Assembly (NCBI GenBank): GCA_943370355.1
Contig: CALRQP020000007.1
Location: 62,001-126,000 of the forward strand
Length of the DNA: 64,000 bases
From: JADCGM01 sp943370355
GTDB lineage: Bacteria; Pseudomonadota; Alphaproteobacteria; Sphingomonadales; Sphingomonadaceae
Direction: 5' to 3'
In this document: one piece after another, positions 53,391 to 62,687 of the stretch
Position numbering within the stretch: position 1 is the stretch's first letter
How the letters are laid out: every line of letters begins with the position of its first letter
Notes under the pieces: model-generated
Told to the model about the DNA's origin: nothing
The model's input: only the letters and a program-made list of their open reading frames with translations
Databases searched by the model: none
Made by a program: the position numbers and the translations under genes

Positions 53391-53558
53391 TTACGACGTC
53401 GCTGCGTCCATCGAGGTGCTGGCCTTGTTGAAGGTCGTCTTGATCGACCCGCCGAGCGAGGTCATCGCACCGATGGCGGCGACGGCGATCAGAGCGGCAA
53501 TCAGGCCATATTCGATTGCCGTTGCGCCCTTGCTGTTCTTGATGAGCTTACGAACCAT
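53391..53558 (-). CDS. Flp/Fap pilin, copy 1
   Basis: Pilin precursor of 55 residues: MVRKLIKNSKGATAIEYGLI, then a hydrophobic helix, ending SMDAATS. The Ala-Thr-Ala-Ile-Glu-Tyr-Gly core is the Flp prepilin signature, cut by a TadV-type peptidase. GGGAGAAG lies before the ATG. The protein is identical to the pilin at 53599-53766 although 17 codons differ. No tad/cpa assembly genes are in the window. Confidence 0.9.
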   Translation of the reverse strand: MVRKLIKNSKGATAIEYGLIAALIAVAAIGAMTSLGGSIKTTFNKASTSMDAATS

Positions 53559-53598
53559 TTTGCTTCTCCCGTTTTGAAGTCAGTTGAAAATCGAAGGC

Positions 53599-53766
53599 TT
53601 ACGAAGTGGCTGCATCCATCGAGGTGCTGGCCTTGTTGAACGTGGTCTTGATCGAACCGCCAAGCGACGTCATCGCGCCGATGGCGGCGACTGCGATCAG
53701 AGCCGCGATCAGACCGTATTCGATTGCCGTGGCGCCCTTGCTGTTCTTGATAAGCTTGCGAACCAT
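53599..53766 (-). CDS. Flp/Fap pilin, copy 2
   Basis: Pilin precursor of 55 residues, same protein as copy 1. CAGGGAGACGAC precedes the ATG at 53766. It lies 40 bases upstream of copy 1 on the same strand. The region upstream (53767-53899) holds TTAA-type boxes that resemble CtrA sites. Confidence 0.92.
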   Translation of the reverse strand: MVRKLIKNSKGATAIEYGLIAALIAVAAIGAMTSLGGSIKTTFNKASTSMDAATS

Positions 53767-53852
53767 TTGTCGTCTCCCTGTCCCGATACTTTTCCGGCGT
53801 TGCCTCTGCCCCATTACGCCGGGTCAGCAATTGCAGGTCTATGGCCTTGGTC

Positions 53853-53867
53853 TTGAAAAATGCTTAA
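53853..53867 (-). promoter_or_regulatory. CtrA-like box upstream of the twin pilin genes
   Basis: Read on the minus strand, TTAA-N7-TCAA, seven of eight bases of the TTAA-N7-TTAA CtrA consensus. A second, weaker site (TTAA-N7-TCAT) lies at 53876-53890. CtrA controls pilin genes in Caulobacter; here it is an inference. Confidence 0.45.
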
Positions 53868-53899
53868 CCGCGACGATGAAATTGCGTTAACCATCTTTT

Positions 53900-54076
53900 T
53901 CATGATGAAGCGGTGACGACCCGCTCGCTGACGATCGCCCACATACCCGTGTTGGTGCCAGCCAGTGCCTGGAAGGCCCCGATCACGGCGACGACCATGA
54001 TCGCGGCGATCAGGCCATATTCGACCGCGGTCGCGCCGCGCTCGTTACGAAGCAGATTTGCGGGAACTGGCTGCAC
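53900..54076 (-). CDS. Flp/Fap pilin, divergent third copy
   Basis: Pilin-like precursor of 58 residues. NERGATAVEYGLIAAIM carries the Flp signature, but the C-terminus differs (GMWAIVSERVVTASS). The start is GTG at 54076, as no ATG is available; AAGG lies 10 bases upstream. It may be a minor pilin or pseudopilin. It precedes the twin pilins on the same strand. Confidence 0.75.
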   Translation of the reverse strand: MQPVPANLLRNERGATAVEYGLIAAIMVVAVIGAFQALAGTNTGMWAIVSERVVTASS

Positions 54077-54140
54077 GTCGCGTTGCCTTGTCGGTTCTTG
54101 CCTGACTTCCCCCCTGCCGAAGAAGCGTTAAGGAACCTGA

Positions 54141-54596
54141 ATGGGACATGGTGAGGACAGTTTTAACGAATGCCCGGGCGGCACGCCGCGCGGCGGACTT
54201 CCGATCCTGCTCGTCGCGGCGGCGGCTCTCGTCGACAGCGATGGACGCGTGCTCGTCGCGCAGCGCGAAGCGGGAAAGCATCTGGCCGGATTCTGGGAAT
54301 TTCCGGGCGGGAAGGTCGAGGCAGGCGAGGCTCCCGAATCGGCGCTGGTGCGTGAACTGCATGAGGAGCTTGGCATCGATACGGCCGAGTCGTGCCTGGC
54401 CCCCTGCGGATTCGCCAGCCATGATTATGACGACTTCCACCTTCTGCTGTTGCTGTTCGCTTGCCGCAAATGGAAGGGTCGGCCGGAGGGCCGGCAGGGG
54501 CAAGCCGTGAAATGGGCGCACGTGCCTGAGCTGTTTGCGCTCGACATGCCGCCGGCCGACCGGCCGTTGCTCGGCTTATTGCAGGCGTTGCTTTAG
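54141..54596 (+). CDS. mutT: 8-oxo-dGTP diphosphatase, MutT-like
   Basis: Nudix hydrolase of 151 residues. The Nudix box GGKVEAGEAPESALVRELHE continues EELGI, and EFPGGK precedes it. It cleans oxidised nucleotides from the pool. It faces the pilin genes divergently, and its 3' end overlaps the methyltransferase gene by 21 bases. Confidence 0.9.
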   Translation: MGHGEDSFNECPGGTPRGGLPILLVAAAALVDSDGRVLVAQREAGKHLAGFWEFPGGKVEAGEAPESALVRELHEELGIDTAESCLAPCGFASHDYDDFHLLLLLFACRKWKGRPEGRQGQAVKWAHVPELFALDMPPADRPLLGLLQALL

Positions 54597-55397
54597 CTGG
54601 TCACCGAGCGCTGCTGAATCTCCCGTCGCGGCCCAGCCCGTCAGGTAAATGATCTGAACCGTGACCGCGGTCTTGCCGTCGGGCTGCGCCAGTGACGCGA
54701 AGCGAGCGGCAGCGTCGGCCAGCACGTCGCGACGCAGCGGCGCGCGCGCCGTCAGCACGTTCGATTCGCCCATGCCGCGCAAGTCGTCGAGCGCCGCGAA
54801 CAGATTAGCATAGCGCACCGTGACGGTATCGACGTCTGCAACGGGCATTGTGAACCCGGCGCGTTGCAGCAACGCGCCGGCCGCAGCGACATCCACCATC
54901 GGCGCAATTCGTGCAGCGGCCCGCCCGGTCAGCGCTGATTCGGCTTCGAGCAAGCAGGCGCGGATTTCCCGCAGCGACTCGCCGCCGGGAAAGGCCGCGA
55001 GGAACAGGCTGCCGGGGCGAAGTGCGCGCCGGATCTGCACCAGCGCGCCCGGCAGGTCGTTGACGGCCTGAAGACTTCCCGCCGAGGCAATGAGGTCGAA
55101 GGTGCCGTCGCCGAAGGGCAAGCGGTCCTCGTCACAGCACACGCCGCCTGCTACCCGAGCGAAGGCTGCGCCAGCGTCGGCAAATGTCACATGATCTGCC
55201 GGAATGCTGCGCCCGAGCCGCCCATCATGGCAGCCGAGATCGAGCGCGGTTGCAAAATCCCGTCCCGTATCGGCGGCGCGAGCAAGCAGCTCGGCGGTCA
55301 TTGCGTCCTTCAGGAAAGCATAGCGGTCGAAGGACGAGGCCGCGCGGTCGCGACGGCGGCGGCGAACAGCGCGGTCGAAAGGCTCGGCTTCCGCCAT
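54576..55397 (-). CDS. SAM-dependent methyltransferase, BioC/NDUFAF5-like
   Basis: Methyltransferase of 273 residues. Motif I is ALDLGCHDGRLG, later FDLIASAGSLQAVNDLPGAL. The N-terminal FDRAVRRRRRDRAASSFDRY matches the NDUFAF5/BioC-like family, which in mitochondria hydroxylates a complex I subunit. Biotin synthesis is less likely because no bio genes are near. The ATG overlaps the previous stop (TGATG). Confidence 0.82.
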   Translation of the reverse strand: MAEAEPFDRAVRRRRRDRAASSFDRYAFLKDAMTAELLARAADTGRDFATALDLGCHDGRLGRSIPADHVTFADAGAAFARVAGGVCCDEDRLPFGDGTFDLIASAGSLQAVNDLPGALVQIRRALRPGSLFLAAFPGGESLREIRACLLEAESALTGRAAARIAPMVDVAAAGALLQRAGFTMPVADVDTVTVRYANLFAALDDLRGMGESNVLTARAPLRRDVLADAAARFASLAQPDGKTAVTVQIIYLTGWAATGDSAALGDQLKQRLQ

Positions 55398-56590
55398 CAG
55401 GACAGCTCTGCCGCCAGTGCGGCGCTCAGGTTGCCCTTGTGGGCGACGGAAATCTCGTCGCAACCGCTCCACCGGGCGGCCAGGCGCAGTTCGTCGGCCA
55501 AGGCGTGGGCGGTAGCTTGAAGGGGTGCGGTTCCCTCAAGGTAGGCTGCATGCACGAGCAAACGCCGCGCTGCTCGGTCGGCCTTGAGGTCGACCCGGGC
55601 GGCAATGCGGTCACCCATCAGGAAGGGCAGCACATAATAGCCATGCTCGCGCTTGTGCGCTGGGGTGTAGATTTCGATGCGATAGCGGAAGCCGAACAGT
55701 CGCTCCGATCGCTCGCGCCGCCAGACCAAGGGATCGAAAGGCGACAGCAGCGCATGGCAGCTCGGGCGGCAGCCCTTGGCCCCGGCTGCGAGCCAAGCCG
55801 TTTGCTCCCAGCCCTTGACCGTCACGGGCTCGATAACGCCACTTTCCGCAAGTTCAGCGATGTGCGCGCGCGTTTCACCTGGGTCGAGTCGCCAGTAATC
55901 GCGCAGGTCGCGCTCCGTCGCGATGCCCAGCGACTTTGCCGCGACGGTCAGCAGCTGCCGCTGCGCCTCGGCATCGTTAGGAGTCGGCAACGCGACGACG
56001 TCGGGCATGACGCGCTCGGGCAGGTCGTAGAGCCGCGCGAAGCCGCGACGCCCGGCGCTGGTGATCAACCCGGCCCAGAACAGCCATTCGAGCGCGCGCT
56101 TGCCGTCGCTCCAACCCCACCAGGACCCGCTCGCCTTGCCGCCGTCTTCGAGATCGCCGACGGTAATCGGCCCGCGTGCCGCGACTTCGGCGAACACGCG
56201 ATCGACGAACGCGCGCTTCTCGGCAGCAAAGCGGGCGATGTTCGTCCACATCCCCTCCCCGGCCCGGGCGCGCGCCATGCGCCAGCGCAGCGCCGGCTGC
56301 AGCTCGCGGCGGATGAACGACGCCTCATGCCCCCAATATTCGAACAGCGTGCCGCGCTTGCCCGTGGCGGCCCGGTCGATCAGCGCCGGGTCATAGGCCC
56401 CCAGGCGCGAAAAGCCGGGCATCGTGTGCGCGCGGGCGAACACGTTGACGGAGTCGATCTGCAACAGCCCGAGCCGTCCAGTCATCGCGTCGAAGTGGCG
56501 GCGTTGCGGCACGGTTGGGCGCGCTTTGCCGAACCCCTGCGCCGCCAGCGCGATCCGGCGCGCCTCGGCCGCCGACAGCGACCGGCTCAA
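55397..56590 (-). CDS. YcaQ-like winged-helix DNA glycosylase-family protein
   Basis: Protein of 397 residues of the HTH_42/YcaQ family, whose members unhook DNA crosslinks. The start SAAEARRIALAAQGFG, the LQIDSVNVFARAH segment and the C-terminal DPLVWRRERSERLFGF are typical. The start is TTG at 56590 overlapping the MATE stop (TTGA). It lies in an operon with MATE and the methyltransferase. Confidence 0.85.
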   Translation of the reverse strand: MSRSLSAAEARRIALAAQGFGKARPTVPQRRHFDAMTGRLGLLQIDSVNVFARAHTMPGFSRLGAYDPALIDRAATGKRGTLFEYWGHEASFIRRELQPALRWRMARARAGEGMWTNIARFAAEKRAFVDRVFAEVAARGPITVGDLEDGGKASGSWWGWSDGKRALEWLFWAGLITSAGRRGFARLYDLPERVMPDVVALPTPNDAEAQRQLLTVAAKSLGIATERDLRDYWRLDPGETRAHIAELAESGVIEPVTVKGWEQTAWLAAGAKGCRPSCHALLSPFDPLVWRRERSERLFGFRYRIEIYTPAHKREHGYYVLPFLMGDRIAARVDLKADRAARRLLVHAAYLEGTAPLQATAHALADELRLAARWSGCDEISVAHKGNLSAALAAELS

Positions 56591-58014
56591 GACGAGACCG
56601 GCACCGCCGCCGCCGGTTCGACCATCCGCGCGTTCCGCCAGCCGCCGTAACGATAATAGCCGATCGCGAGGATCATCGACACCACCGAGCCGAGCGGGAA
56701 GCTCCACCAGATCGCGTCGGCGCCCCAGCGCCCCATCAGCGCCTCGGCAAAGGGCAGACGAACGACGACCATCGACACGAACAGGATGACGAGCGGCGGC
56801 GTGACCGCGCCGGTCGCGCGCACGACACCGAACAGCACGATCGTCACGCCGAACAGCACGAAGGACCAGGACACGATCTGGTTAAGGCGGACCGCGATAT
56901 CGATGGCTTCACTGCCTGCCGGCAGGAACAGGCCGAGTGCCGGTCGCTCGAGCAGGTAGAAGACCGCCACAAGCGCACCGGTCATGAAGATATTCTGGAC
57001 GACACCGGCGCGCGCCGTCTGATCGACGCGGTTCCACAATCCGGCCCCGACATTCTGCGCGGCCATCGACGAGCAGGCCGCGCCCACCGCCATTGCGGGC
57101 ATCGACACATAGGACCAGAGCTGCGCAGTGACGCCATAGGCGGCCGAGGTCTGGATCCCGAACCCGTTCACCAGGCTGATCATTGCGATTGCCGAGCCGG
57201 AAATGACCATCATTTGCAGGCCCATCGGGGTGCCTTTGACGATCAGGCTTTTCAGCAGGGCCGGATCGGGACGCAGAAAGGCAAGGCTCGGCCCGGTCAG
57301 GCGCAGCTCATATTTCTGCCGGTAGACCCAGAACAGTAACGCGGTCGTCGTGACGGCCTGCGCGATCAGCGTCGCGGCCGCCGCACCGGCGATACCAAGC
57401 TTCGGGAACGGGCCGACGCCAAGGATGAACAGCGGGTTGAGTCCGGCGTCGAGGATCGCCGACAGGATCATGAACAGGAACGGCGTCCGCGAATCGCCAG
57501 AGCCGCGCAGCACCATGCCGAGGAAGGTCAGGACATAGATGAACGGCAGCGCGACGAAGATGATACGCAGATAGTCGATCGCGAGCGGTCGCGCATCGAT
57601 CGGCGTGCCCATCCAGCCGAGGATCGCGGGCGTCAGCAGATAGCCGGCCAGCGCCAGCACAACCGACGATCCCGTGAAGAAGGTCGCACAGGTGCCGACG
57701 ACGCGCCGGGCGCGATCCGGATTGCGCATGCCCATTGACTGGCCGACGAGGATTGTCGCGGCAACGCCGACGCCGATGACCACGGCCATCAGGAAGAACA
57801 GCACGAGATTGGCGTTGGACGTCGCGGTCAGCGCTGTTTCGCCGAGGAAGCGACCCACCCAGATGGCGTTGATCGAGCCGGACAAGGTCTGCACGACATT
57901 GGTACCGAGCACGGGAAGCGAGAACATCAGCAGCGTGCGACCGATGGGTCCCGTCGTCAGGTCGGCTTGGCCGCGCCGGGGGCCGGCGGGCGGGGGAGGT
58001 GGCGCATCGGGCAT
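56587..58014 (-). CDS. MATE family efflux transporter
   Basis: Twelve-helix exporter of 475 residues driven by H+ or Na+. The opening LTTGPIGRTLLMFSLPVLGTNVVQ and the internal repeat are typical of MATE. It is the first gene of the three-gene unit; the substrate is unknown. Confidence 0.92.
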   Translation of the reverse strand: MPDAPPPPPAGPRRGQADLTTGPIGRTLLMFSLPVLGTNVVQTLSGSINAIWVGRFLGETALTATSNANLVLFFLMAVVIGVGVAATILVGQSMGMRNPDRARRVVGTCATFFTGSSVVLALAGYLLTPAILGWMGTPIDARPLAIDYLRIIFVALPFIYVLTFLGMVLRGSGDSRTPFLFMILSAILDAGLNPLFILGVGPFPKLGIAGAAAATLIAQAVTTTALLFWVYRQKYELRLTGPSLAFLRPDPALLKSLIVKGTPMGLQMMVISGSAIAMISLVNGFGIQTSAAYGVTAQLWSYVSMPAMAVGAACSSMAAQNVGAGLWNRVDQTARAGVVQNIFMTGALVAVFYLLERPALGLFLPAGSEAIDIAVRLNQIVSWSFVLFGVTIVLFGVVRATGAVTPPLVILFVSMVVVRLPFAEALMGRWGADAIWWSFPLGSVVSMILAIGYYRYGGWRNARMVEPAAAVPVSS

Positions 58015-58116
58015 GCGCCGCGTCCTAGCTATCCCGCTGCGGCCTGTCCAATTTCGCGCTTCGGTGGGAAATAAAAGATTGCGCCCGATCCGGCAGGCAT
58101 CGCGTTATCGGCGGTT

Positions 58117-58821
58117 ATGAACGGACCTGAAACGAATGAGGCGGGCAAGCGGCGCGAACTGCGGCCTCTGTTGGCGTTCGGAGGCATCGCTGCCGGGTTG
58201 TTCGCGTTTGCGCAGCTGGCAAACGAGGTCGGCGAGGGTGAGACTCATGGGTTCGACCGGGCGGTGCTATTGGCACTGCGGGTGCCCGGCGATGCAGCGC
58301 AACCCATCGGCCCGCACTGGCTGCCCGGCGCAATGCTCGACCTGACGAGCCTCGGCAGTGTTCCCGTGCTCACGCTTGTGACCCTCGCAGCTCTCGGGTT
58401 CCTGCTGGTTAGCCGCAAGCATGCCACGGCAATTTTACTAGCGGCCTCCGTTGCTGGCGGCGGGCTGCTGAGCACCGGCCTCAAGTTGCTGTTCGCGCGG
58501 CCCCGGCCCGACCTCGTCGCGCACCTGGCGCAGGTGCATTCGCTAAGCTTCCCGAGCGGGCATGCGCTGGCCTCGGCGGCAACCTATCTGACGCTCGCGG
58601 CGCTGCTGGCGCGCACCCAGAACAGCCGGGCGGTGCGCGCCTATCTGATGACGACCGCGCTGACGCTGGTGCTCATCGTCGGCGTGACGCGAGTCTATCT
58701 GGGCGTTCACTGGCCGACCGATGTGCTCGCAGGCTGGACGCTCGGCGCGGCCTGGGCGGCGCTGTGCTGGACGATTGCCGGGCTGCTCCAGCGCCGGGGC
58801 CAGATCGAGACGGCGGCATGA
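58117..58821 (+). CDS. PAP2 superfamily phosphatase
   Basis: Membrane phosphatase of 234 residues. The three motifs are present: KLLFARPRP, SFPSGHALAS and TRVYLGVHWPTDVLAG. It removes phosphate from phosphatidate, undecaprenyl-PP or similar. Its stop overlaps the lipid kinase start (GCATGA). Confidence 0.9.
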   Translation: MNGPETNEAGKRRELRPLLAFGGIAAGLFAFAQLANEVGEGETHGFDRAVLLALRVPGDAAQPIGPHWLPGAMLDLTSLGSVPVLTLVTLAALGFLLVSRKHATAILLAASVAGGGLLSTGLKLLFARPRPDLVAHLAQVHSLSFPSGHALASAATYLTLAALLARTQNSRAVRAYLMTTALTLVLIVGVTRVYLGVHWPTDVLAGWTLGAAWAALCWTIAGLLQRRGQIETAA

Positions 58822-59708
58822 AGCGCGTATTGGTCCTGCTCAACGGCGGCGGCGGCACGGTCGCGCGCGTCGGTGCCGAGGAGATGCAGGCGCAGGTGGC
58901 TGCGGCGTTCGATAGGGCGGGACTTGAGGCCGACGTGCAGCTGATGGACGGCGACAAAATCGCCGAGACCGCCAAGGCGGCGCAGGGAGTTGATGCCGTC
59001 GTCGTCGGCGGCGGCGACGGGACGATCAGTGCCGCAGCCGGGGCGCTCGCGGACGGCGACATGCCGCTTGGGCTGCTGCCGCTTGGCACGCTCAATCATT
59101 TTGCGCGCGATCTCGACATCCCAGCGGACCTCGAAAAGGCCGCAGCAGTCATTGCGGCCGGCAAGGTGCGTACCGTCGATGTTGCCGAGGTCAACGGGCG
59201 GGTGTTCGTCAACAACTCGTCGATCGGCGTCTATCCGGCGGTGGTCCGGGACCGTGAGCGGCAGCAGGAGGCGCTGGGCCGTGCCAAATGGCCGGCGATG
59301 CTGCTTGCGAGTCTGCATGCGCTGCGCCATTTCCGGCACCGGCGGCTGACGATCCGCGCCGAAGGCCGCGAGGCACCGTGCAGGTCGCCACTCGTGTTCG
59401 TCGGCAACAATGAATATGCGCTGGCCTTTCCGGGCCTCGGCGCGCGGCCGAAGCTCGATGCGGGTGAGCTCTGTCTTTACGTCGTGCACGGCGAGGGCAC
59501 TCTGGCGCTGCTGCGGCTGGCGGTACGGGCGCTGTTCGGCCGGGTCGACGAGGACAAGGATTTCGACCGGCTGACCGGGCTCAAGTCCGCCGAGATCATC
59601 GCGCGCGATGCCAGCCTACCTGTCGCCGTGGATGGCGAGGTCTGTCAGATGAACACGCCGCTGCGCTATCGCATCCGTCCGGGGGCCTTGCGCGTTATCG
59701 TGCCATGA
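58818..59708 (+). CDS. diacylglycerol kinase-family lipid kinase
   Basis: Kinase of 296 residues of the YegS/DAGK catalytic family: GGGDGTISAAAGAL is the nucleotide loop; LGTLNHFARDL follows. The start at 58818 is coupled to the PAP2 stop. The lipid substrate is unknown (diacylglycerol, sphingosine-like or undecaprenol). It is coupled to the phosphoesterase downstream by ATGA. Confidence 0.9.
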   Translation: MKRVLVLLNGGGGTVARVGAEEMQAQVAAAFDRAGLEADVQLMDGDKIAETAKAAQGVDAVVVGGGDGTISAAAGALADGDMPLGLLPLGTLNHFARDLDIPADLEKAAAVIAAGKVRTVDVAEVNGRVFVNNSSIGVYPAVVRDRERQQEALGRAKWPAMLLASLHALRHFRHRRLTIRAEGREAPCRSPLVFVGNNEYALAFPGLGARPKLDAGELCLYVVHGEGTLALLRLAVRALFGRVDEDKDFDRLTGLKSAEIIARDASLPVAVDGEVCQMNTPLRYRIRPGALRVIVP

Positions 59709-60526
59709 CTCGCATCGCCCACCTGTCCGACCTGCATTTCGGCCGCCACGATCCAGCGATCGTCAAGGGGCTTTTGGCGCGGCTTGATGTGCTGCGGCCC
59801 AATCTTGTGGTGATTTCGGGCGATTTCACGCAGCGCGCGCGGCGGGCGGAATTCGTAGCCGCACGGTCGTTTCTCGATGGGATCGAGGCGGCCGGGCTCG
59901 ACTGGCTGGCCGTGCCGGGCAATCACGACATGCCGCTGTACGATTTGACGCGGCGCATGCTCGCGCCGCTCGGCCGCTACCGCAAATATATTGCTGACGA
60001 GGTCTGCCCCCGCTGGGAGGGTCCGCGCGCAGTAATCCAAGGCCTGAATTCGGCGCGGCGGCTGACTGGCAAGAATGGCCGCGTGTCTGCCGAGCAGTCC
60101 GAACTGGTCGAACGGTCGTTTGGCGGCATCAGCGAGGACCGGCTGCGCATTGTCGTCACCCACCACCCGCTTGTCGAACTGCCCTGGGGGCCGGATGGCG
60201 AAGCGCTGGAAGCCGCCGAGCGCGCCGACGCGGCGCGCGATGCGTTCGAGGCGTCCGGCGTCCACATGCTGCTCGCCGGCCACCATCACCGCATCCACGC
60301 CGCCGAGAGTCCGACCGCCCGCACGAGTGGCCGTACTATGCTGGTCGTTCAGGCCGGAACCGCTACTTCCACCCGGACGCGCAACGAGCCAAATAGCTTC
60401 AATGTGATTGAGGCTGGGCTGCCCGAGGTGACCGTGGCGGTCGAGGATTGGGACGGCGCGCGGTTTGTACGGAGCCGGGAGGACGGCTTCCGGCTGCGCG
60501 ACGAGCAATGGGATCGGTTAGGGTAG
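59705..60526 (+). CDS. metallophosphoesterase, CpdA-like
   Basis: Cytosolic phosphoesterase of 273 residues. Motifs: SDLHFGRHD, SGDFTQRAR, PGNHDMP, VVTHHPL and AGHHHRIHA, the class III cyclic-nucleotide phosphodiesterase pattern. It may hydrolyse cAMP (a cyclase lies at 7.6-9.8 kb) or a lipid-linked phosphodiester given its operon. The ATG overlaps the kinase stop. Confidence 0.87.
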   Translation: MTRIAHLSDLHFGRHDPAIVKGLLARLDVLRPNLVVISGDFTQRARRAEFVAARSFLDGIEAAGLDWLAVPGNHDMPLYDLTRRMLAPLGRYRKYIADEVCPRWEGPRAVIQGLNSARRLTGKNGRVSAEQSELVERSFGGISEDRLRIVVTHHPLVELPWGPDGEALEAAERADAARDAFEASGVHMLLAGHHHRIHAAESPTARTSGRTMLVVQAGTATSTRTRNEPNSFNVIEAGLPEVTVAVEDWDGARFVRSREDGFRLRDEQWDRLG

Positions 60527-60542
60527 GGGACGCGCGCCGATC

Positions 60543-62687
60543 CTATTCGGCGGCCTCCGCTAAACCTTCCGGCGGCATGTTGTGGCCGAGCAGCCGCAGC
60601 ACGTCCGCCGCGCATTCTACGACGTTGCTGCCGGGGCCGTAGATGCCGACGACGCCGGCGTCGCGCAGGAATTGATAGTCCTGCGGCGGGATCACGCCGC
60701 CTGCGAATACGCGGATGTCCGAGCGGCCCGCCTCGCGGAGCAGGCGGATGAGTTCGGGGATCAGCGTCTTGTGGCCGGCGGCGAGGCTCGACGCGCCGAT
60801 TGCGTCGACGTCCTTTTCCAGCGCCAGCGCCAGCGTTTCCTCGGGCGTCTGGAACAGCGGGCCGCTGACCGTCTCGAACCCCATGTCGGCGAAGGCGCTG
60901 GCGATGACATTGGCACCGCGGTCGTGGCCGTCCTGTCCCATTTTGGCGACGAGCAGGCGCGGCTTGCGACCGAGGCGGCGCGACACGGCGTCGACACCGT
61001 CGACGACCAGCGCATAGCGCGCGTCGCCAGCATAGGCCTTGCCGTAGATGCCGCGCACCGGCACCGGCTGCGTGCCATAGCGGCCGAACACCGCCTCCAT
61101 CGCGTCGGAGATTTCGCCGAGGGTCGCGCGGGCGCGGGCGGCTTCGACAGCGAGCGCCAGCAGGTTGGCCGATCCCTTCGCGCCTTCGGTCAGCGCCGCC
61201 AGCGCTGCCTGGCAGACCGCTTCATCGCGTGCGGCACGCGTGGTCCTCAACCGAGCGATCTGGCCGTCGCGGACCTTGGCATTGTCGATGTCGAGCGTGT
61301 CGAGATGCGCTTCCTCGGCGAGGCGGTATTTGTTGACGCCGACGATGACATCCTCGGCGCGATCGACGCGCGCCTGCCGGCCGGCAGCGGCTTCCTCGAT
61401 CATCGCCTTGGGCCAGCCGGCGGCGACAGCCTTCGCCATGCCGCCCTCGGCATCGACACGGCCGATGATGTCCCACGCCCGCTCGACGAGCTCGGCGGTC
61501 AGCGCCTCGACATAATGCGAGCCGCCCAGCGGATCGACGACGCGGGTGACGCCGGTCTCCTCGGCGAGCACGATCTGGGTGTTGCGGGCGATGCGCGCGG
61601 AGAAGTCGGTCGGCAGCGCGATCGCCTCGTCAAGGGCGTTGGTGTGCAGCGACTGGGTGCCGCCCAGCACTGCCGCGAGCGCCTCGACGGTGGTGCGGAT
61701 GACGTTGTTATAGGGGTCCTGCTCCTGCAGCGACACGCCCGAGGTCTGGCAGTGCGTGCGCAGCATTTTCGAGCGCTCGTCCTTGGCGCCGAGCCCGTCC
61801 ATGACGCGGTGCCACAGCGTCCGCGCCGCGCGGAGCTTCGCCACTTCCATGAAAAAGTTCATACCGATGCCGAAAAAGAAGCTCAGCCGCCCGGCGAAGG
61901 CGTCAATGTCGAGGCCGCTCGCCATCGCACGCTGCACATATTCCTTGCCGTCGGCGATGGTGAAGGCGAGCTCCTGCACCGCCGTCGCGCCGGCCTCGTG
62001 CATATGGTAGCCGCTGATCGAGATGCTGTTGAACTTCGGCATCTCCGCCGAGGTGTAAGCGATAATGTCCGACACGATCCGCATCGAGGGTTCGGGCGGG
62101 TAGATATAGGTGTTGCGGACCATGAACTCCTTCAGGATGTCGTTCTGGATGGTCCCGTCGAGCTGACGCCGCTCGACGCCCTGCTCCTCGCCGGTGACGA
62201 TGAAGAAGGCAAGGATCGGGATCACCGCGCCGTTCATCGTCATCGACACGCTCATCTTGGCGAGCGGAATGCCGTCGAACAGGATCTTCATATCCTCGAC
62301 CGAGTCGATCGCGACGCCGGCCTTGCCGACATCGCCGGTCACGCGCGGATGGTCGCTGTCATAGCCGCGGTGCGTTGCGAGATCGAAGGCGACCGACAGG
62401 CCCTTCTGCCCGCCCGCGAGGTTGCGGCGATAGAAAGCGTTCGATTCCTCGGCGGTCGAGAAGCCCGCATATTGGCGGATCGTCCACGGCCGCCCGGCAT
62501 ACATCGTCGCCTTGACGCCGCGCGTGAACGGCCCGAACCCCGGCAGGCCGGGCTCGAGGCCGGTCGTGTCGTCGGCGGTATAGAGCGGCTTGATCGCAAT
62601 GCCCTCGGGCGTGTGCCAGGTCAGGTCGGCACCCTTGACCTCCTTGGTGGCCAAGGCCTGCCAGTCGGCGGCGGTCTTGTCGGACAT
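60543..62687 (-). CDS. scpA: methylmalonyl-CoA mutase, large subunit
   Basis: B12-dependent mutase of 714 residues converting methylmalonyl-CoA to succinyl-CoA. The N-terminal barrel (TRGVKATMYAGRPWTIRQYA) and the C-terminal cobalamin domain with DGHDRG (about 583-588) are complete. It implies need for adenosylcobalamin, and CobS/CobT are in the window. The small subunit and epimerase are not adjacent. It would feed products of odd-chain or valine breakdown into the citric acid cycle. Confidence 0.95.
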   Translation of the reverse strand: MSDKTAADWQALATKEVKGADLTWHTPEGIAIKPLYTADDTTGLEPGLPGFGPFTRGVKATMYAGRPWTIRQYAGFSTAEESNAFYRRNLAGGQKGLSVAFDLATHRGYDSDHPRVTGDVGKAGVAIDSVEDMKILFDGIPLAKMSVSMTMNGAVIPILAFFIVTGEEQGVERRQLDGTIQNDILKEFMVRNTYIYPPEPSMRIVSDIIAYTSAEMPKFNSISISGYHMHEAGATAVQELAFTIADGKEYVQRAMASGLDIDAFAGRLSFFFGIGMNFFMEVAKLRAARTLWHRVMDGLGAKDERSKMLRTHCQTSGVSLQEQDPYNNVIRTTVEALAAVLGGTQSLHTNALDEAIALPTDFSARIARNTQIVLAEETGVTRVVDPLGGSHYVEALTAELVERAWDIIGRVDAEGGMAKAVAAGWPKAMIEEAAAGRQARVDRAEDVIVGVNKYRLAEEAHLDTLDIDNAKVRDGQIARLRTTRAARDEAVCQAALAALTEGAKGSANLLALAVEAARARATLGEISDAMEAVFGRYGTQPVPVRGIYGKAYAGDARYALVVDGVDAVSRRLGRKPRLLVAKMGQDGHDRGANVIASAFADMGFETVSGPLFQTPEETLALALEKDVDAIGASSLAAGHKTLIPELIRLLREAGRSDIRVFAGGVIPPQDYQFLRDAGVVGIYGPGSNVVECAADVLRLLGHNMPPEGLAEAAE

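Noticed and set aside
58240..58270. tRNA-like GGTTCGA segment
   Set aside because: It lies inside the PAP2 gene with no cloverleaf around it; no tRNA gene was found in the window.
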